Source: BRH-c25 sp012519325 (GTDB lineage Bacteria > Bacillota > Clostridia > Lutisporales > Lutisporaceae). Taken from it: a stretch of 64,000 nucleotides of DNA. Positions 1 to 8,221 of the stretch are shown here, in pieces (position 1 is the stretch's first letter; each line of letters begins with the position of its first letter). The position numbers and the translations under genes were made by a program. Where the stretch lies: NCBI GenBank assembly GCA_050950645.1, contig JBMNHZ010000010.1, forward strand, positions 186,001-250,000, read 5' to 3'. The notes under the pieces were generated by a model. That model was not told where the DNA came from. It did no database searches and saw nothing but the letters and a program-made list of their open reading frames with translations.

Positions 1-398
1 ATTGCCTTCCCTGTATCTTGATGCTTTTCACCCTTCTTTGGAATATATACCATATCCTCATCAGCTAATCTGTAGGCAAGATTAACAGCCTGTAAGTCAG
101 CCTCCTCCTTAGCTCCCCCTACCAGTTTGACAGCCTCATCAAGCCGTGTTCCCTCAATGACTCTCACTACCCCCGGATTTTTGACATAACCGCAGATATA
201 TACTGATATTTCTGCCGGCTCTGTTTCAGCCTGTGCTTCTGCCTGTTCCGGAACAGCCTCTCCTTTAAGCACAACAGCTTCAGCAAGGTTTATCTCCGTT
301 GCCTTCTCCTGCCTGATATATATAGTACCGCTTATTATGACCAGAACCAGTACGACAAATGCAATTATTGATTTTTGTGTTCTCGTAATATAAATCAT
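1..398 (-). CDS. comEA: ComEA-like SLBB-domain protein, 3' end outside window
   Basis: The open frame runs from an ATG at 398 off the left edge of the window, giving about 132 residues. An N-terminal membrane segment (about residues 10-29, SIIAFVVLVLVIISG) is followed by an acidic linker rich in E, A and Q. An SLBB domain (about 66-120) then carries the typical YICGYVKNPGVV and AVNLAYRLADEDMVYIP signatures. This arrangement is that of ComEA, the membrane-anchored DNA receptor used in natural transformation; its C-terminal helix-hairpin-helix DNA-binding domain would lie beyond base 1 and cannot be seen. In-frame stops lie just upstream of the ATG. The gene is divergent from dacF. Confidence 0.78.
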   Translation of the reverse strand, partial: MIYITRTQKSIIAFVVLVLVIISGTIYIRQEKATEINLAEAVVLKGEAVPEQAEAQAETEPAEISVYICGYVKNPGVVRVIEGTRLDEAVKLVGGAKEEADLQAVNLAYRLADEDMVYIPKKGEKHQDTGKA

Positions 399-594
399 AT
401 AATATCATTATCTCCCTTCATCTGTATGTTTCGAGTCAAACATATTATCACCACATATCTCCGCTGATGATATGCATATTTCTACATTTTCTATTTATTT
501 CCTCTTTTTCCACATTGCTATATATATATCATATATTACCATTGAGTAAACATAAAAAATTTCTCCCAAAGGGGTGCCATAAGCAAGCTTTTTT

Positions 595-640
595 GGTATA
601 CTAAAATAGCTGGATTATGCAAAAGCGCAAGGAGAAATAA
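595..640 (+). promoter_or_regulatory. Candidate promoter and ribosome-binding site of dacF
   Basis: TATACT at 597-602 is a good -10 hexamer, followed by AAGGAGAAATAA just before the ATG at 641. No convincing -35 is visible, so a sporulation sigma factor or an activator is possible. The 240-bp region between comEA and dacF otherwise shows only AT-rich DNA. Confidence 0.35.
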
Positions 641-1270
641 ATGAAGAAATTAATTGCATCTATTATGATATTTAGTATTATGATGCCCTTTGTGCAGGTA
701 TATGGAGGCATGCCGGAAGTTACCGCTCCATCAGCCATTCTGATAGATGCCGAAACAGGAAAAGTATTGTACGAAAAAAACGCAGACGAGAGGCGTTATC
801 CGGCAAGCACCACAAAAATAATGACAGGGCTTCTTGCAGTTGAATATGGGAAGATGAGTGAAATTGTCACCATAGGCAAGAATCCTCCCCTTATTGAAAT
901 AGGAAGCAGCCAGATTTATCTTATACCGGGAGAGCAGCTGACCATGGAACAGCTGTTGTATGCTTTGATGCTGGAATCCGCCAATGATGCCGCTGTTGCA
1001 ATAGCGGAGCATATTTCAGGCTCAGTAGAGGAATTTGCCCGGCTTATGAACAGCAGAGCCAAGGAATTAGGTGCATCAAGCACAAACTTTGTCAATCCCA
1101 ATGGTTTGCACGATGACAATCATTATACAACTGCAAGGGATTTGTCTCTGTTAGCAAAGTATGCTATGACATTGGGAAAATTCCGTGCTGTAGTCAAGGA
1201 AGTCAAATACACAATTCCGGAGACAAACAAACAGGAAGAATACCTTGTAACCCGCCACACATGCTTTTAA
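641..1270 (+). pseudogene. dacF: D-alanyl-D-alanine carboxypeptidase (DacF type), N-terminal part, interrupted
   Basis: This is the front half of a class A low-molecular-weight penicillin-binding protein that trims the last D-Ala from peptidoglycan stem peptides; DacF types act in spore cortex or vegetative wall maturation. A signal peptide (about 1-22) precedes the catalytic domain with the SxxK motif STTK (S56, K59) and the SxN motif SAN (113-115). Genuine homology stops at about 1240 (PETNKQEE); the last nine residues come from an inserted IS21-family fragment. The KTG motif lies in the second half, beginning at 1741, so neither piece alone can be an active enzyme. The two halves would join in frame at 1240/1741. 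Confidence 0.85.
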
Positions 1271-1627
1271 GCCCAATGCAATGCTCACCATAGTCTTTCC
1301 TGTACCAGGATTACCGCTCATGATGATATTTTTTCCTTTTTCGATGAAATTTAAGGTCGCCAATTCCGGCAGTTTCTTTTGCATATCCTCCGGTAAGCAG
1401 TCGATTTCAATGTCTTCCAGATACTGCTTGTATGGTAGATGGGAATTGCGGATTCGGCATTCAATGGATCGTTTATCCTTCTCCTCCAGTTCAAAGGTAA
1501 GCAGGCGATGGAGAAATTCTTCATAATCAGTTGCTTCCGACATAGTCTCCTCAAAATGTGCCCGGATTCCTTTCAGTTTCAATATACTGCAGTATTCCTT
1601 TATCTCTTGATTTAATTTTACCTTCAT
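1241..1627 (-). pseudogene. istB: IstB-like transposition helper ATPase, N-terminal fragment
   Basis: IstB is the AAA+ ATP-binding partner of the IS21 transposase IstA. The ATG at 1627 has a good AAGGAGG site 8 bases upstream. About 130 residues are preserved: the helical N-terminal region, then a Walker A motif GNPGTGKT and the following helix up to GYKVFF. There the reading frame runs into dacF antisense sequence, where it stays open to 1151 by chance. Walker B, the arginine finger and the rest of the ATPase (normally about 250 residues) are absent, so the protein should be inactive. Confidence 0.82.
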
Positions 1628-1628
1628 C

Positions 1629-1737
1629 CTATACGACCTCCTTCTTAATTTTCCCTGACTGTAGTGCTGCGAGCCTGTCGTAGGCTGACAGCGTACTTCG
1701 GGATTTCTCAGTTAGAGAATCCGTATAAGACACCGTT
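1629..1737 (-). pseudogene. istA: IstA-like transposase, last ~36 residues only
   Basis: Translating upstream of istB on the minus strand gives a short open stretch ending ...LAALQSGKIKKEVV followed by TAG at 1631-1629, two bases before the istB ATG. This is what the C-terminus of an IS21 IstA looks like, and the tight istA-istB coupling is typical. The rest of the transposase gene is gone at the dacF junction. Recognised by position and by the end motif only, so less certain than istB. Confidence 0.6.
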
Positions 1738-2364
1738 ATGCCAAGGAACTACATAACAAACTCCAACAAGCTTATATGGAAAATATACGATCAGTTCAGA
1801 TATGAATATGCCACTGGTATCAAGACAGGCTATACCACCAAAGCAAAGCAGTGTCTAGTAGGAAGTGCTAAGAAGGGGGATATTGAGCTTATATCCGTTG
1901 TAATGGGCGCTGAAGGGCAAAATGTGTACAAAGACACCGTAGCCCTTTTCGAATATGGCTTTGCAAACTTTCAGAAAGTGAATATATTGAAAAAGGGTCA
2001 GATAGTTACTACTGTATCAGTAAAAAACGGAGAAGAAAAAATAAATCTTCTTGCAGCTGAAGATTATTCCATGGTGCTTTCTGATTCCGAAAGAGAAAAT
2101 TTGAGAACAGAGGTTGAGACAAGAAATGAATCGAAGGAACCTATCAGAAAAAATGAAGTACTTGGAGAAATGATTGTTTATGCAGACGAAAAGGAAGTGA
2201 AAAGGATAGGGCTCCTCTCTTCTGTCGAAATTGAAGTTCCTGAGAAATCAGGTTACCGATGGCTGTGGATAATCGCAGGTTTTCTGCTGTATCGGACAAT
2301 TGTCACCATACGCAAGATAAGACGCAGGAAAAGATACAGCAATATCACATATGTGAAAAGATGA
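1738..2364 (+). pseudogene. dacF: D-alanyl-D-alanine carboxypeptidase (DacF type), C-terminal part
   Basis: This is the second half of the interrupted dacF. Homology starts at 1741 (PRNYITNSNKLIWK). It carries the third catalytic motif of the penicillin-binding fold, KTG, in GIKTGYT. The C-terminal beta-rich domain follows (about residues 80-170 of this piece). The end is a membrane segment, WLWIIAGFLLYRTIVTI, with a basic tail (KIRRRKR) that would anchor the mature protein on the outside of the membrane. The ATG at 1738 is fortuitous and has no ribosome-binding site, so translation of this half is doubtful. Confidence 0.83.
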
Positions 2365-2412
2365 AAAATATATATAACGGATTGTTACACAAAAGAAGAA
2401 TAATGCGACGCA

Positions 2413-2536
2413 GGGACACGGGGGGACACGGGGGCGTTGAGGACACGGGGAGGACACGGGGACGTTTCTCCTGTCTCCAGTGAGACAGGAGAAACGTCCC
2501 CGTGTCCTCAAACGTCCCCGTGTCCCCCCGTGTCCT
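2413..2536. repeat. Hairpin repeat family, copy A (dacF-ridA)
   Basis: A perfect 26-bp inverted repeat (2452-2477 and 2482-2507, loop CAGT) with core GGGGACGTTTCTCCTGTC is flanked by extra partial copies of GGACACGGGG on the left and its complement on the right. Related copies lie at 20278-20338, 42629-42670 and 61204-61309. It sits between convergent genes and could also act as a bidirectional terminator. Confidence 0.88.
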
Positions 2537-2563
2537 CAAGCACAGTTATGTAGCATTCTTCTT

Positions 2564-2947
2564 TTATTCTGTAAATGCTACAGCTTCTATTTCTATGAGT
2601 GCATCCTTGGGCAATCTCGCAACCTCCACACAGGATCTCCCGGGCTGCTTCTCAGTAAAGTATTGCCCATAAATCTCATTGATCTTGGAGAAATCATTCA
2701 TGTCCTTGATAAATACTGTGGTCTTAAGCACGTTTTCCAATCTGCTTCCTGAAGCTTCAAGGATGACCTTCAGATTTTCAAGGCACTGCTTGGCCTGAGT
2801 CTGGAGGCCTCCCTCCGGAAATGCACCTGTAACGGGATCAATCCCTATTGATCCTGAGGTAAATACCAGATTCCCGTACTTTACGGCTTGGGAATACGGG
2901 CCAATAGCCTCTGGTGCCTTTTCGGTTCTTACAATTTCTTTTGACAT
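2564..2947 (-). CDS. ridA: RidA family enamine/imine deaminase
   Basis: RidA (YjgF/YER057c/UK114) proteins are trimeric cytosolic enzymes that hydrolyse reactive 2-aminoacrylate and related enamines released by PLP enzymes such as threonine or serine dehydratases. The 127 residues match the usual length. Visible hallmarks are GPYSQAV near the N-terminus (about 16-22), the substrate-binding arginine in GRSCVEVARLP (R104) and the catalytic-site glutamate in IEIEAVA (E120). It starts 16 bp after the stop of the YheO/DauR-type regulator on the same strand, so the two probably form an operon. The D-serine ammonia-lyase elsewhere in this window is a possible source of its substrate. Confidence 0.93.
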   Translation of the reverse strand: MSKEIVRTEKAPEAIGPYSQAVKYGNLVFTSGSIGIDPVTGAFPEGGLQTQAKQCLENLKVILEASGSRLENVLKTTVFIKDMNDFSKINEIYGQYFTEKQPGRSCVEVARLPKDALIEIEAVAFTE

Positions 2948-2962
2948 AATCTATCCCTTCCT

Positions 2963-3622
2963 TTACTCATTAATAATCTCTCTTATTTCATCCAAATAGT
3001 TATAAACAGTATATCTTGACACACATAGCACCTTTGCAACATAGTCGATTGCGCCCTTTATCAAAAAAACTCCCTTTTGATCCAGGGTTTGGACTATATT
3101 AACCTTTTCCTCCTTAGATATGAAGGCAACAGGCTTCCCGACAGATTCCAATGTCTTATTCACTATACTGCTAAGCATCTCATTGACTGTACTTCCGAAA
3201 GATTCGCCACTATCTTCATCAAAATCAGTATCCTCTATTATATTGGTAAAGTCATTGATAATATTTCTTGCTATTGTAAGCTCTGAGATATCATAATTTA
3301 TACACAGAAAACCAATAAGCTTTCCCTTTTCATCCTTTATAAACAACGACGAAGACTTTAGAAACTTACCGTCTTTTGTTTTCTTTCTATAGTTCACTAT
3401 CGGCTTGTCAAATTGTCCTTTGCGAAGCGTGGCCAGACCGTATTCAGTCATTGGACTTCCGATGCTTCTTCCGGTTATGTGCCCATTGGCTATCGCAATA
3501 ACGGAACTCTGCGGCCTTCTGATATCATGCAGAACAACCTCGCAGTTTTTTCCAAACGTACTTGCTATTCCATCTACAAGCGGTATCATGCCTTTTAGTA
3601 TAGGATGCAATTCTTTACTCAT
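2963..3622 (-). CDS. YheO/DauR-type transcriptional regulator (PAS-like plus HTH)
   Basis: The 219-residue protein has an N-terminal YheO-type PAS-like domain (about 5-115; VDGIASTFGKNCEVVLHD and SSLFIKDEKGKLIGFLCINYD are characteristic). The C-terminal helix-turn-helix of about 55 residues includes GAIDYVAKVLCVSRYTVYNY. Members include DauR, which controls D-arginine catabolism. The ligand here is unknown, but the adjoining ridA suggests control of an amino-acid or imine stress response. The start ATG has GGGGTG upstream. Confidence 0.85.
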   Translation of the reverse strand: MSKELHPILKGMIPLVDGIASTFGKNCEVVLHDIRRPQSSVIAIANGHITGRSIGSPMTEYGLATLRKGQFDKPIVNYRKKTKDGKFLKSSSLFIKDEKGKLIGFLCINYDISELTIARNIINDFTNIIEDTDFDEDSGESFGSTVNEMLSSIVNKTLESVGKPVAFISKEEKVNIVQTLDQKGVFLIKGAIDYVAKVLCVSRYTVYNYLDEIREIINE

Positions 3623-3654
3623 GCTAACACCCCTAAATAATATTGACTTATTAT

Positions 3655-4014
3655 CTATTCATTATCCACAAAAATCCATTTCGCATCCACCCATAGTCTT
3701 TCCAGATTGTAGAATTGTCTTTCTTCATCATGGAACAAGTGGACTACTATATTCCCATAATCCAGCAATATCCATCTGCCATTCCTGAATCCTTCCTTAT
3801 GATGCATTTTATACCCTGCCAAATCCATCTTCTCTTCCAGTTCATCACTCATTGCCTGAACTTGTTTTATAGAGCTTCCTGATGCAATAACAAAGTAATC
3901 TGATATAGTTGTAAGCTCATGAATATCCAATAACCTTATATCTTTTGCCTTCTTACCCTTCAAGAGTTCGACGGCCCTATTCGCCATTTCCGTTGAAATT
4001 GAAAACAAATACAT
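3655..4014 (-). CDS. rsfS: Ribosomal silencing factor RsfS
   Basis: RsfS (Iojap/YbeB) binds ribosomal protein L14 on the 50S subunit and blocks subunit joining when nutrients are short. The protein of about 119 residues shows the family core: DIRLLDIHELTTISDYFVIASG, then the HHKEGFRNGRWILLDYGNIVVHLF region and the C-terminal YNLERLW. The GGAGGG site directly abuts the ATG at 4014, so the TTG at 4008 (spacing 6) may be the true start. The first 55 bases overlap the end of the LCP gene upstream. The nadD-yqeK-LCP-rsfS order is common in Firmicutes. Confidence 0.93.
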   Translation of the reverse strand: MYLFSISTEMANRAVELLKGKKAKDIRLLDIHELTTISDYFVIASGSSIKQVQAMSDELEEKMDLAGYKMHHKEGFRNGRWILLDYGNIVVHLFHDEERQFYNLERLWVDAKWIFVDNE

Positions 4015-5060
4015 CCCTCCGTTAATAAATGTTTGGCGCTCAACATATAGCTGGCGTCCGTTTCAGATACTTCCGGGATATTATCATTATTTGCCGGTGA
4101 TAATTCAGTCTCCTCTGTCTGCTCCTGCACTCCAAGGTCTATACGTATCTGTTCCATCATCTCTTTAAGCTTGGTTTCATCATGCAAGAAGTATGAAATC
4201 TTGTTTATATATCCGTCATTACCAGGAAGTGTGTGAAAGCTTATATTCTCCATCTTTATATCTTTAATATTCATAGCATAATGCGCTATATCGCTGCTAT
4301 CAAGATTGGTCTTGATACATTTTGACATTGCATCGGCAATGGTGAGTGCTTTTGGTATCATCTTGGGACTTGTAAGCTTATCGATAAATGCCTTGATAAG
4401 CTGCTGCTGTGCCCTAATCCTTCCAAGGTCCTGATCAGGATATCCCGATCTGAATCGTGCAAATTTCACGGCATCCTTTCCATTGAGTACTTGCAAACCC
4501 GGTTTCAGGTGAATATACAAATCCTGAACTGGATCCTCGTAATCCATACCGGGGGGTACATTTACAGTGACTCCCCCCAAAATATCTATTATTCTTTCTG
4601 CTCCTTTAAAGGTTACCTTAACATAGTGATGTATGGGAATGCCCAGAAGATTGCTCACAGTCCTCATGGCAAGAGCAGTACCTTCTTTTTTCGCAGCTGC
4701 TGCATTTATCTTGTCAACACCATATCCCGGAATCTCAACCCTGGTATCTCTTGGTATGGAAAGCAATGCAATTTTTTGATTAATCTTATTATAACTTATC
4801 ACAATCATAGTATCCGATCTTGCTTCATCAATACCCATAAACAAAGTGTTAATTATTACTTCCTCTTTTGCATCCTCGGGCTCAAGTTCGGGATTCTCTT
4901 CTATAATTTTGACAAAATGCTCATCAGTCATATTTGATTTATATTTGTAGTATATTCCCCCAATGATTATGAAAAAAACCAAAAACGAAGCTAAAAAAAT
5001 TATTATATATTTTTTCAAGTTTGTAAACCTCATTTCTATATATTTCACACCAAAACACAT
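3960..5060 (-). CDS. LCP (LytR-CpsA-Psr) family cell-wall glycopolymer ligase
   Basis: LCP enzymes transfer undecaprenyl-linked glycopolymers such as teichoic acids or capsule onto peptidoglycan at the outer membrane face. About 366 residues: a membrane anchor (about 18-38), then the LCP domain with the conserved aspartate and arginine stretches NTLFMGIDEARSDTMIV, SIPRDTRVEI, GVDKINAA and VKFARFRSGYPDQDLGRIRAQQ. The tail is acidic and low in complexity. The C-terminal ~18 codons run into rsfS, an unusually long overlap that may reflect a lost stop codon. Start choice is open: TTG 5063, ATG 5060 or ATG 5033, none with a strong ribosome-binding site. Confidence 0.9.
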   Translation of the reverse strand: MCFGVKYIEMRFTNLKKYIIIFLASFLVFFIIIGGIYYKYKSNMTDEHFVKIIEENPELEPEDAKEEVIINTLFMGIDEARSDTMIVISYNKINQKIALLSIPRDTRVEIPGYGVDKINAAAAKKEGTALAMRTVSNLLGIPIHHYVKVTFKGAERIIDILGGVTVNVPPGMDYEDPVQDLYIHLKPGLQVLNGKDAVKFARFRSGYPDQDLGRIRAQQQLIKAFIDKLTSPKMIPKALTIADAMSKCIKTNLDSSDIAHYAMNIKDIKMENISFHTLPGNDGYINKISYFLHDETKLKEMMEQIRIDLGVQEQTEETELSPANNDNIPEVSETDASYMLSAKHLLTEGCICFQFQRKWRIGPSNS

Positions 5061-5087
5061 CAATATTCTCTATCTGCCGCTATCCCG

Positions 5088-5672
5088 TCACAGCGCTCCA
5101 TATTCCTGTACTTCTTTAAGCGCACTATTTCTTGCAAGTATTGTATCAATATGTATGAATCCGTTTTTTGACAATATGTACCGGATAGACGAATTAAAAA
5201 CCAGAATCAGAGCCTTGTCCAGACTTTTAAAGGCCAGTTCCCTCAGCTCCCCGACTCCAGGGAAACTCCTTGCAGGTTCGATATAGTCAGAGAGGTATAT
5301 TATTTTTTCGAGGAGAGACATGTTTTCTTTGCCCGTTGTATGATATCTTACAGCACTCAGTATATCCTCATCCTCAATGCCGAAAATTCTTCTGCAAATA
5401 TATATTGCAGCAGGACCGTGCAATAGTTCTACGGTACCCAGAGTCAGTTCATCCGCCTCAATACCTTCTTCCTTAAGATATTTCAATTGAAGAGGCTTTT
5501 CAATGTCTCTGGCACAATCGTGCACCAAGCCTGCAATTTCTGCCTTGGCAGGGTCGCCTCCATATAGTTCGGCAAGCTTTTTTGCTGTCCTGCTTACATT
5601 TATAGAATGCATATATCTACTTGTAGAAATATTGTTTCCAAGATACTCCATAATTGAGCTCAAATCCTGCAA
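5088..5672 (-). CDS. yqeK: YqeK family HD-domain bis(5'-nucleosyl)-tetraphosphatase (symmetrical)
   Basis: YqeK enzymes are cobalt-less HD-domain phosphohydrolases that split Ap4A into two ADP. The metal-binding residues appear as the first His in RYMHSINV, the HD pair in GLVHDCARD and the later YHTTGK...IIYLSDYIEP. Length (about 194 residues) is typical. The reading frame opens with a GTG at 5681 that lies inside the AAGGAG site. TTG at 5672 has correct 8-base spacing and is the better start. It follows nadD immediately, the usual nadD-yqeK pair, which links NAD synthesis with dinucleotide turnover. Confidence 0.92.
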   Translation of the reverse strand: MQDLSSIMEYLGNNISTSRYMHSINVSRTAKKLAELYGGDPAKAEIAGLVHDCARDIEKPLQLKYLKEEGIEADELTLGTVELLHGPAAIYICRRIFGIEDEDILSAVRYHTTGKENMSLLEKIIYLSDYIEPARSFPGVGELRELAFKSLDKALILVFNSSIRYILSKNGFIHIDTILARNSALKEVQEYGAL

Positions 5673-5677
5673 ATAAT

Positions 5678-6313
5678 TCACTCCTTGTAAAGTCCCTTCT
5701 CATGTATATATGCTTCCACCTCTTCCGGGAGCAGATATTTCACGGACCTTCCATTCTTTATCCTTTCTCTTATATCTGTAGATGATATTTCGAGTAATGG
5801 AACTTCAAGGCATATAATTTCTTCGTTATATTTAGACGAAATTTCCTCTATCATTTGTTCCATTTTCCTACTATTAAATCCGGGTCTGGTAACGGCAATA
5901 AATTTACAGAGAGTCAAAAGCTCCCCAATTTTATGCCACGTCAAAAGCTCCATTACAGTATCGGCTCCTATAATAAAATATATATCAGAAGCTTCGCCGT
6001 ATGTTTTTTTCAATTGTTTCATTGTATCAATAGTATATGAGATTCCGGACTTATCCACTTCCAGGCGGGATACCTCAAATCCGGAGTTTGAAGAAATTGC
6101 AAGAACTGTCATACGGTATCTGTGTTCCGCATCGCTAATCTCTTTCAACCACTTATGAGGAGGGCTTCCTGCAGGCATGAATATTACCTTGCGAAGTCCG
6201 AATTCTACTCTTGCTGCTTCGGCTGCCGCAAGATGTCCATAATGAATCGGGTCAAAGGTTCCTCCCATTACCCCGATCTTTATTTGCTCATTGTCTACCG
6301 CATGCTCGTACAT
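5678..6313 (-). CDS. nadD: Nicotinate-nucleotide adenylyltransferase
   Basis: NadD joins ATP and nicotinate mononucleotide to form deamido-NAD, an essential step of NAD biosynthesis. The nucleotidyltransferase hallmark GGTFDPIHYGH is near the N-terminus and the second signature ISSTDIRERI near the C-terminus, with a ...YLLPEEVEAYI end typical of bacterial NadD. ATG at 6313 is preferred because CAGGAG lies 7 bases upstream; the frame is open further, to 6337. First gene of the nadD-yqeK-LCP-rsfS cluster, now separated from pheA by an insertion sequence. Confidence 0.94.
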   Translation of the reverse strand: MYEHAVDNEQIKIGVMGGTFDPIHYGHLAAAEAARVEFGLRKVIFMPAGSPPHKWLKEISDAEHRYRMTVLAISSNSGFEVSRLEVDKSGISYTIDTMKQLKKTYGEASDIYFIIGADTVMELLTWHKIGELLTLCKFIAVTRPGFNSRKMEQMIEEISSKYNEEIICLEVPLLEISSTDIRERIKNGRSVKYLLPEEVEAYIHEKGLYKE

Positions 6314-6488
6314 ATAAATACTCCTGTAATTTTTCATGAATTATGTCCATTATACAATAATATTCTGGATTTTTAAAGTTCCTTCTTCATCATGTTACTG
6401 TCAAGTAAATGTTGGCAACTTTCCTTCATACAAATTTTTTGTAAATGTATTTGTAAATTTGATCGCATTTATTCCACGTTCCTATTGA

Positions 6489-6593
6489 CATGGGGACCCC
6501 TGTACCCTCTGGACTCCTGTTTTTAGGCGGAATTAGCCTATATTTTATGCGTCTTTCCGCCGCCAAGATTTTACCAGAGGGTACCACCCCATG
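6489..6593. repeat. Nested long inverted repeat in the 3' part of the ISLre2-type element
   Basis: The outer arms CATGGGG (6489-6495) plus GTACCCTCTGG (6502-6512) pair with CCAGAGGGTAC (6574-6584) plus CCCCATG (6587-6593). Inside, GGCGGAA (6526-6532) pairs with TTCCGCC (6555-6561). It lies just after the transposase stop codon and may end or protect the transposase mRNA. Confidence 0.7.
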
Positions 6594-6633
6594 TAAATAG
6601 GCTTTCGCGGCATAAACGCTATGTTTAGTTATA

Positions 6634-8097
6634 TTACCTATAGACTAAATCGGTGAAATTTCTCATGTCAAACATGCTGCGTATTGCTTTCCTCCCATTG
6701 GTAACTGGATAATTCGTAAATGGTCTTTGCCCCTTGTGTATATTCCCGTCTTTACCTTTCCCGTCTTTTTTAGGAGCTTTCGATGCACTTAGTATCTGAA
6801 TTATCTCCGCAGTTTTTTCTTCCGGTAATACAATCTTTGAAAACCTTTCAACAACCTCATTTAATCGTTTACTCGCCTTGGCAGCTAATAACTTACCTAA
6901 ATTATTAGCTCCTTCGATACTCCAGCTTGCTTTACGATGTTTCATCCTCTGGGATATTATGTCACATATGTGATGTTCCATAGTCCCGAGATTGCGGTAC
7001 TCTATCCCTAAAGGGGGCTTTGGAATATCTAACCCTCTTTCCTGGTAAGGTATTAAGCCGTCTCGGTTTTCTTTAAAATATGAGTATAATCCCTTAAGCT
7101 TCTTTTGCTCTTTTTCGTCTTCTGCATTATTTACTAATCCCGCAATATATGTTAAAGTCTCATTAATTTCGTTGTTATTCAAAAGTTTTAGTATGGCTTT
7201 TCTTTGTTCCGCATCCCTTACACTTTTCAGTATTGCCTTATTTTTATGGAAAGGATCAAGCTGATAATGTACTGTATCATCTATACCATGCTTTATCCAG
7301 TCAGCTCCGTCACCATTAAGTATCCTCATTTGTATCTCATCGACATTGTATTCCATTGCTATCATTGCTTCTTTTATTCTGTAAAACTCAGATATATCTT
7401 CAAAGCCTGCACAGGCTACTTTATTTACCAGTTCGTATCTATTCTTGCTGACTTCTTTCCAGCCTTCATATGCTACGGCTACTTTCATTTCAAGCTTCTT
7501 GCCTGACTTCGGGCGGTCCTTCCCTTGTATATTTATATATACCCCGTCTGCCTCTTCAAAAAGAACCGGAACTTCCTTTTCCCCACACAATTGATTCTTC
7601 TCTGCTGCTTTAGCCAGTTCGGTTTCACTTTCTTTTACCTTTTGCCCTAAAGCTTGAACCACATTCCATACACCGCCATGGCTGATACTTTGTCCCGTTA
7701 GCTCAGTTATATTATCTGCAGCATTACGGTAAGATGTTATGCTGGCGTTTTCTACTATCTTTTCCGCCAGGTTTGTCGATATCAGCCCTATCGTATCGAA
7801 TCCCAAAAGTTCATCCAACAAATATATAAATGATTTTCTGCCTTCATCATCTTTACTTTCATAAATTACACGGGAAAATTCGACTTCTCCCATAAGGGTT
7901 TTTATTGATGTGTCCCTCCCTCCTCTATGTCTATATTTTGATTTATCTCTTTCTTCTGCAAGCCTCTTATCCATTGCTTCTAAAACACTTTTAAGAATTT
8001 CGCGAGCTATCTGGCATCCATAAGCATAAATTTCCTTTTCTAACCTATTGAATGATAAATCCTTTTCATTTACAATTATATCAATCATACAAATCAC
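6634..8097 (-). CDS. ISLre2 family (UPF0236) transposase
   Basis: At 487 residues this is a full-length member of the UPF0236 group, the transposases of ISLre2-type elements common in Clostridia. Recognisable stretches are the N-terminal KYRHRGGRDTSIKTLMGEVEFSR region, the ...VPVLFEEADGVYI... core with conserved acidic residues, LNGDGADWIK, FHKNKAI and the C-terminal basic ...RRASWSIEGANNLGKL-like block (here HRKASWSIEGA). The frame is uninterrupted, so the element may still be active. ATG at 8088 (MIDIIVNEKDL) is a possible alternative start. Confidence 0.9.
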   Translation of the reverse strand: MICMIDIIVNEKDLSFNRLEKEIYAYGCQIAREILKSVLEAMDKRLAEERDKSKYRHRGGRDTSIKTLMGEVEFSRVIYESKDDEGRKSFIYLLDELLGFDTIGLISTNLAEKIVENASITSYRNAADNITELTGQSISHGGVWNVVQALGQKVKESETELAKAAEKNQLCGEKEVPVLFEEADGVYINIQGKDRPKSGKKLEMKVAVAYEGWKEVSKNRYELVNKVACAGFEDISEFYRIKEAMIAMEYNVDEIQMRILNGDGADWIKHGIDDTVHYQLDPFHKNKAILKSVRDAEQRKAILKLLNNNEINETLTYIAGLVNNAEDEKEQKKLKGLYSYFKENRDGLIPYQERGLDIPKPPLGIEYRNLGTMEHHICDIISQRMKHRKASWSIEGANNLGKLLAAKASKRLNEVVERFSKIVLPEEKTAEIIQILSASKAPKKDGKGKDGNIHKGQRPFTNYPVTNGRKAIRSMFDMRNFTDLVYR

Positions 8098-8221
8098 TCC
8101 TGTCTATGTTTTCTTAGCAATTACATTTTACAGTTTGATTTGTATGATGGGAAGGGGTTTTTGCCTCTTCCTTTTATTTTTGCCAATTATTTTGCCAATG
8201 AAAATTATACTCTAAGCTTCA

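Larger units (their letters stand above)
1241..1740 (-). mobile_element. IS21-family remnant inserted in dacF
   Basis: The 500 bp separating the dacF halves encode, on the minus strand, the end of an IstA-like transposase followed by the start of an IstB-like helper ATPase, the gene order of IS21. Both outer parts of the element, including the terminal inverted repeats, are missing. It is therefore a decayed or deletion-derived relic and not a mobile element. I see no target-site duplication at the two junctions. The 500-bp span lies between codon boundaries of dacF, so precise removal would restore the reading frame. Confidence 0.8.
6414..8165 (-). mobile_element. ISLre2-type insertion sequence (ends approximate)
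   Basis: A UPF0236-type transposase gene is flanked by imperfect inverted ends. The left end 6414-6435 begins GGCAACTTTCC and ends TTCATACAAAT. The right end 8138-8165, read inward, begins GGCAAAAACCCC and ends ATCATACAAAT. The implied length is about 1.75 kb. I see no clear target duplication, so the exact ends are uncertain. It separates the tyrA-pheA operon from nadD. Confidence 0.65.

Noticed and set aside
1151..1240. C-terminal extension of the istB frame
   Set aside because: It is the antisense of dacF; no IstB similarity after GYKVFF.
2413..2536. Tandem GGACACGGGG units as a CRISPR array
   Set aside because: Units are too short, adjoining without unique spacers, and built on a hairpin; no cas genes.
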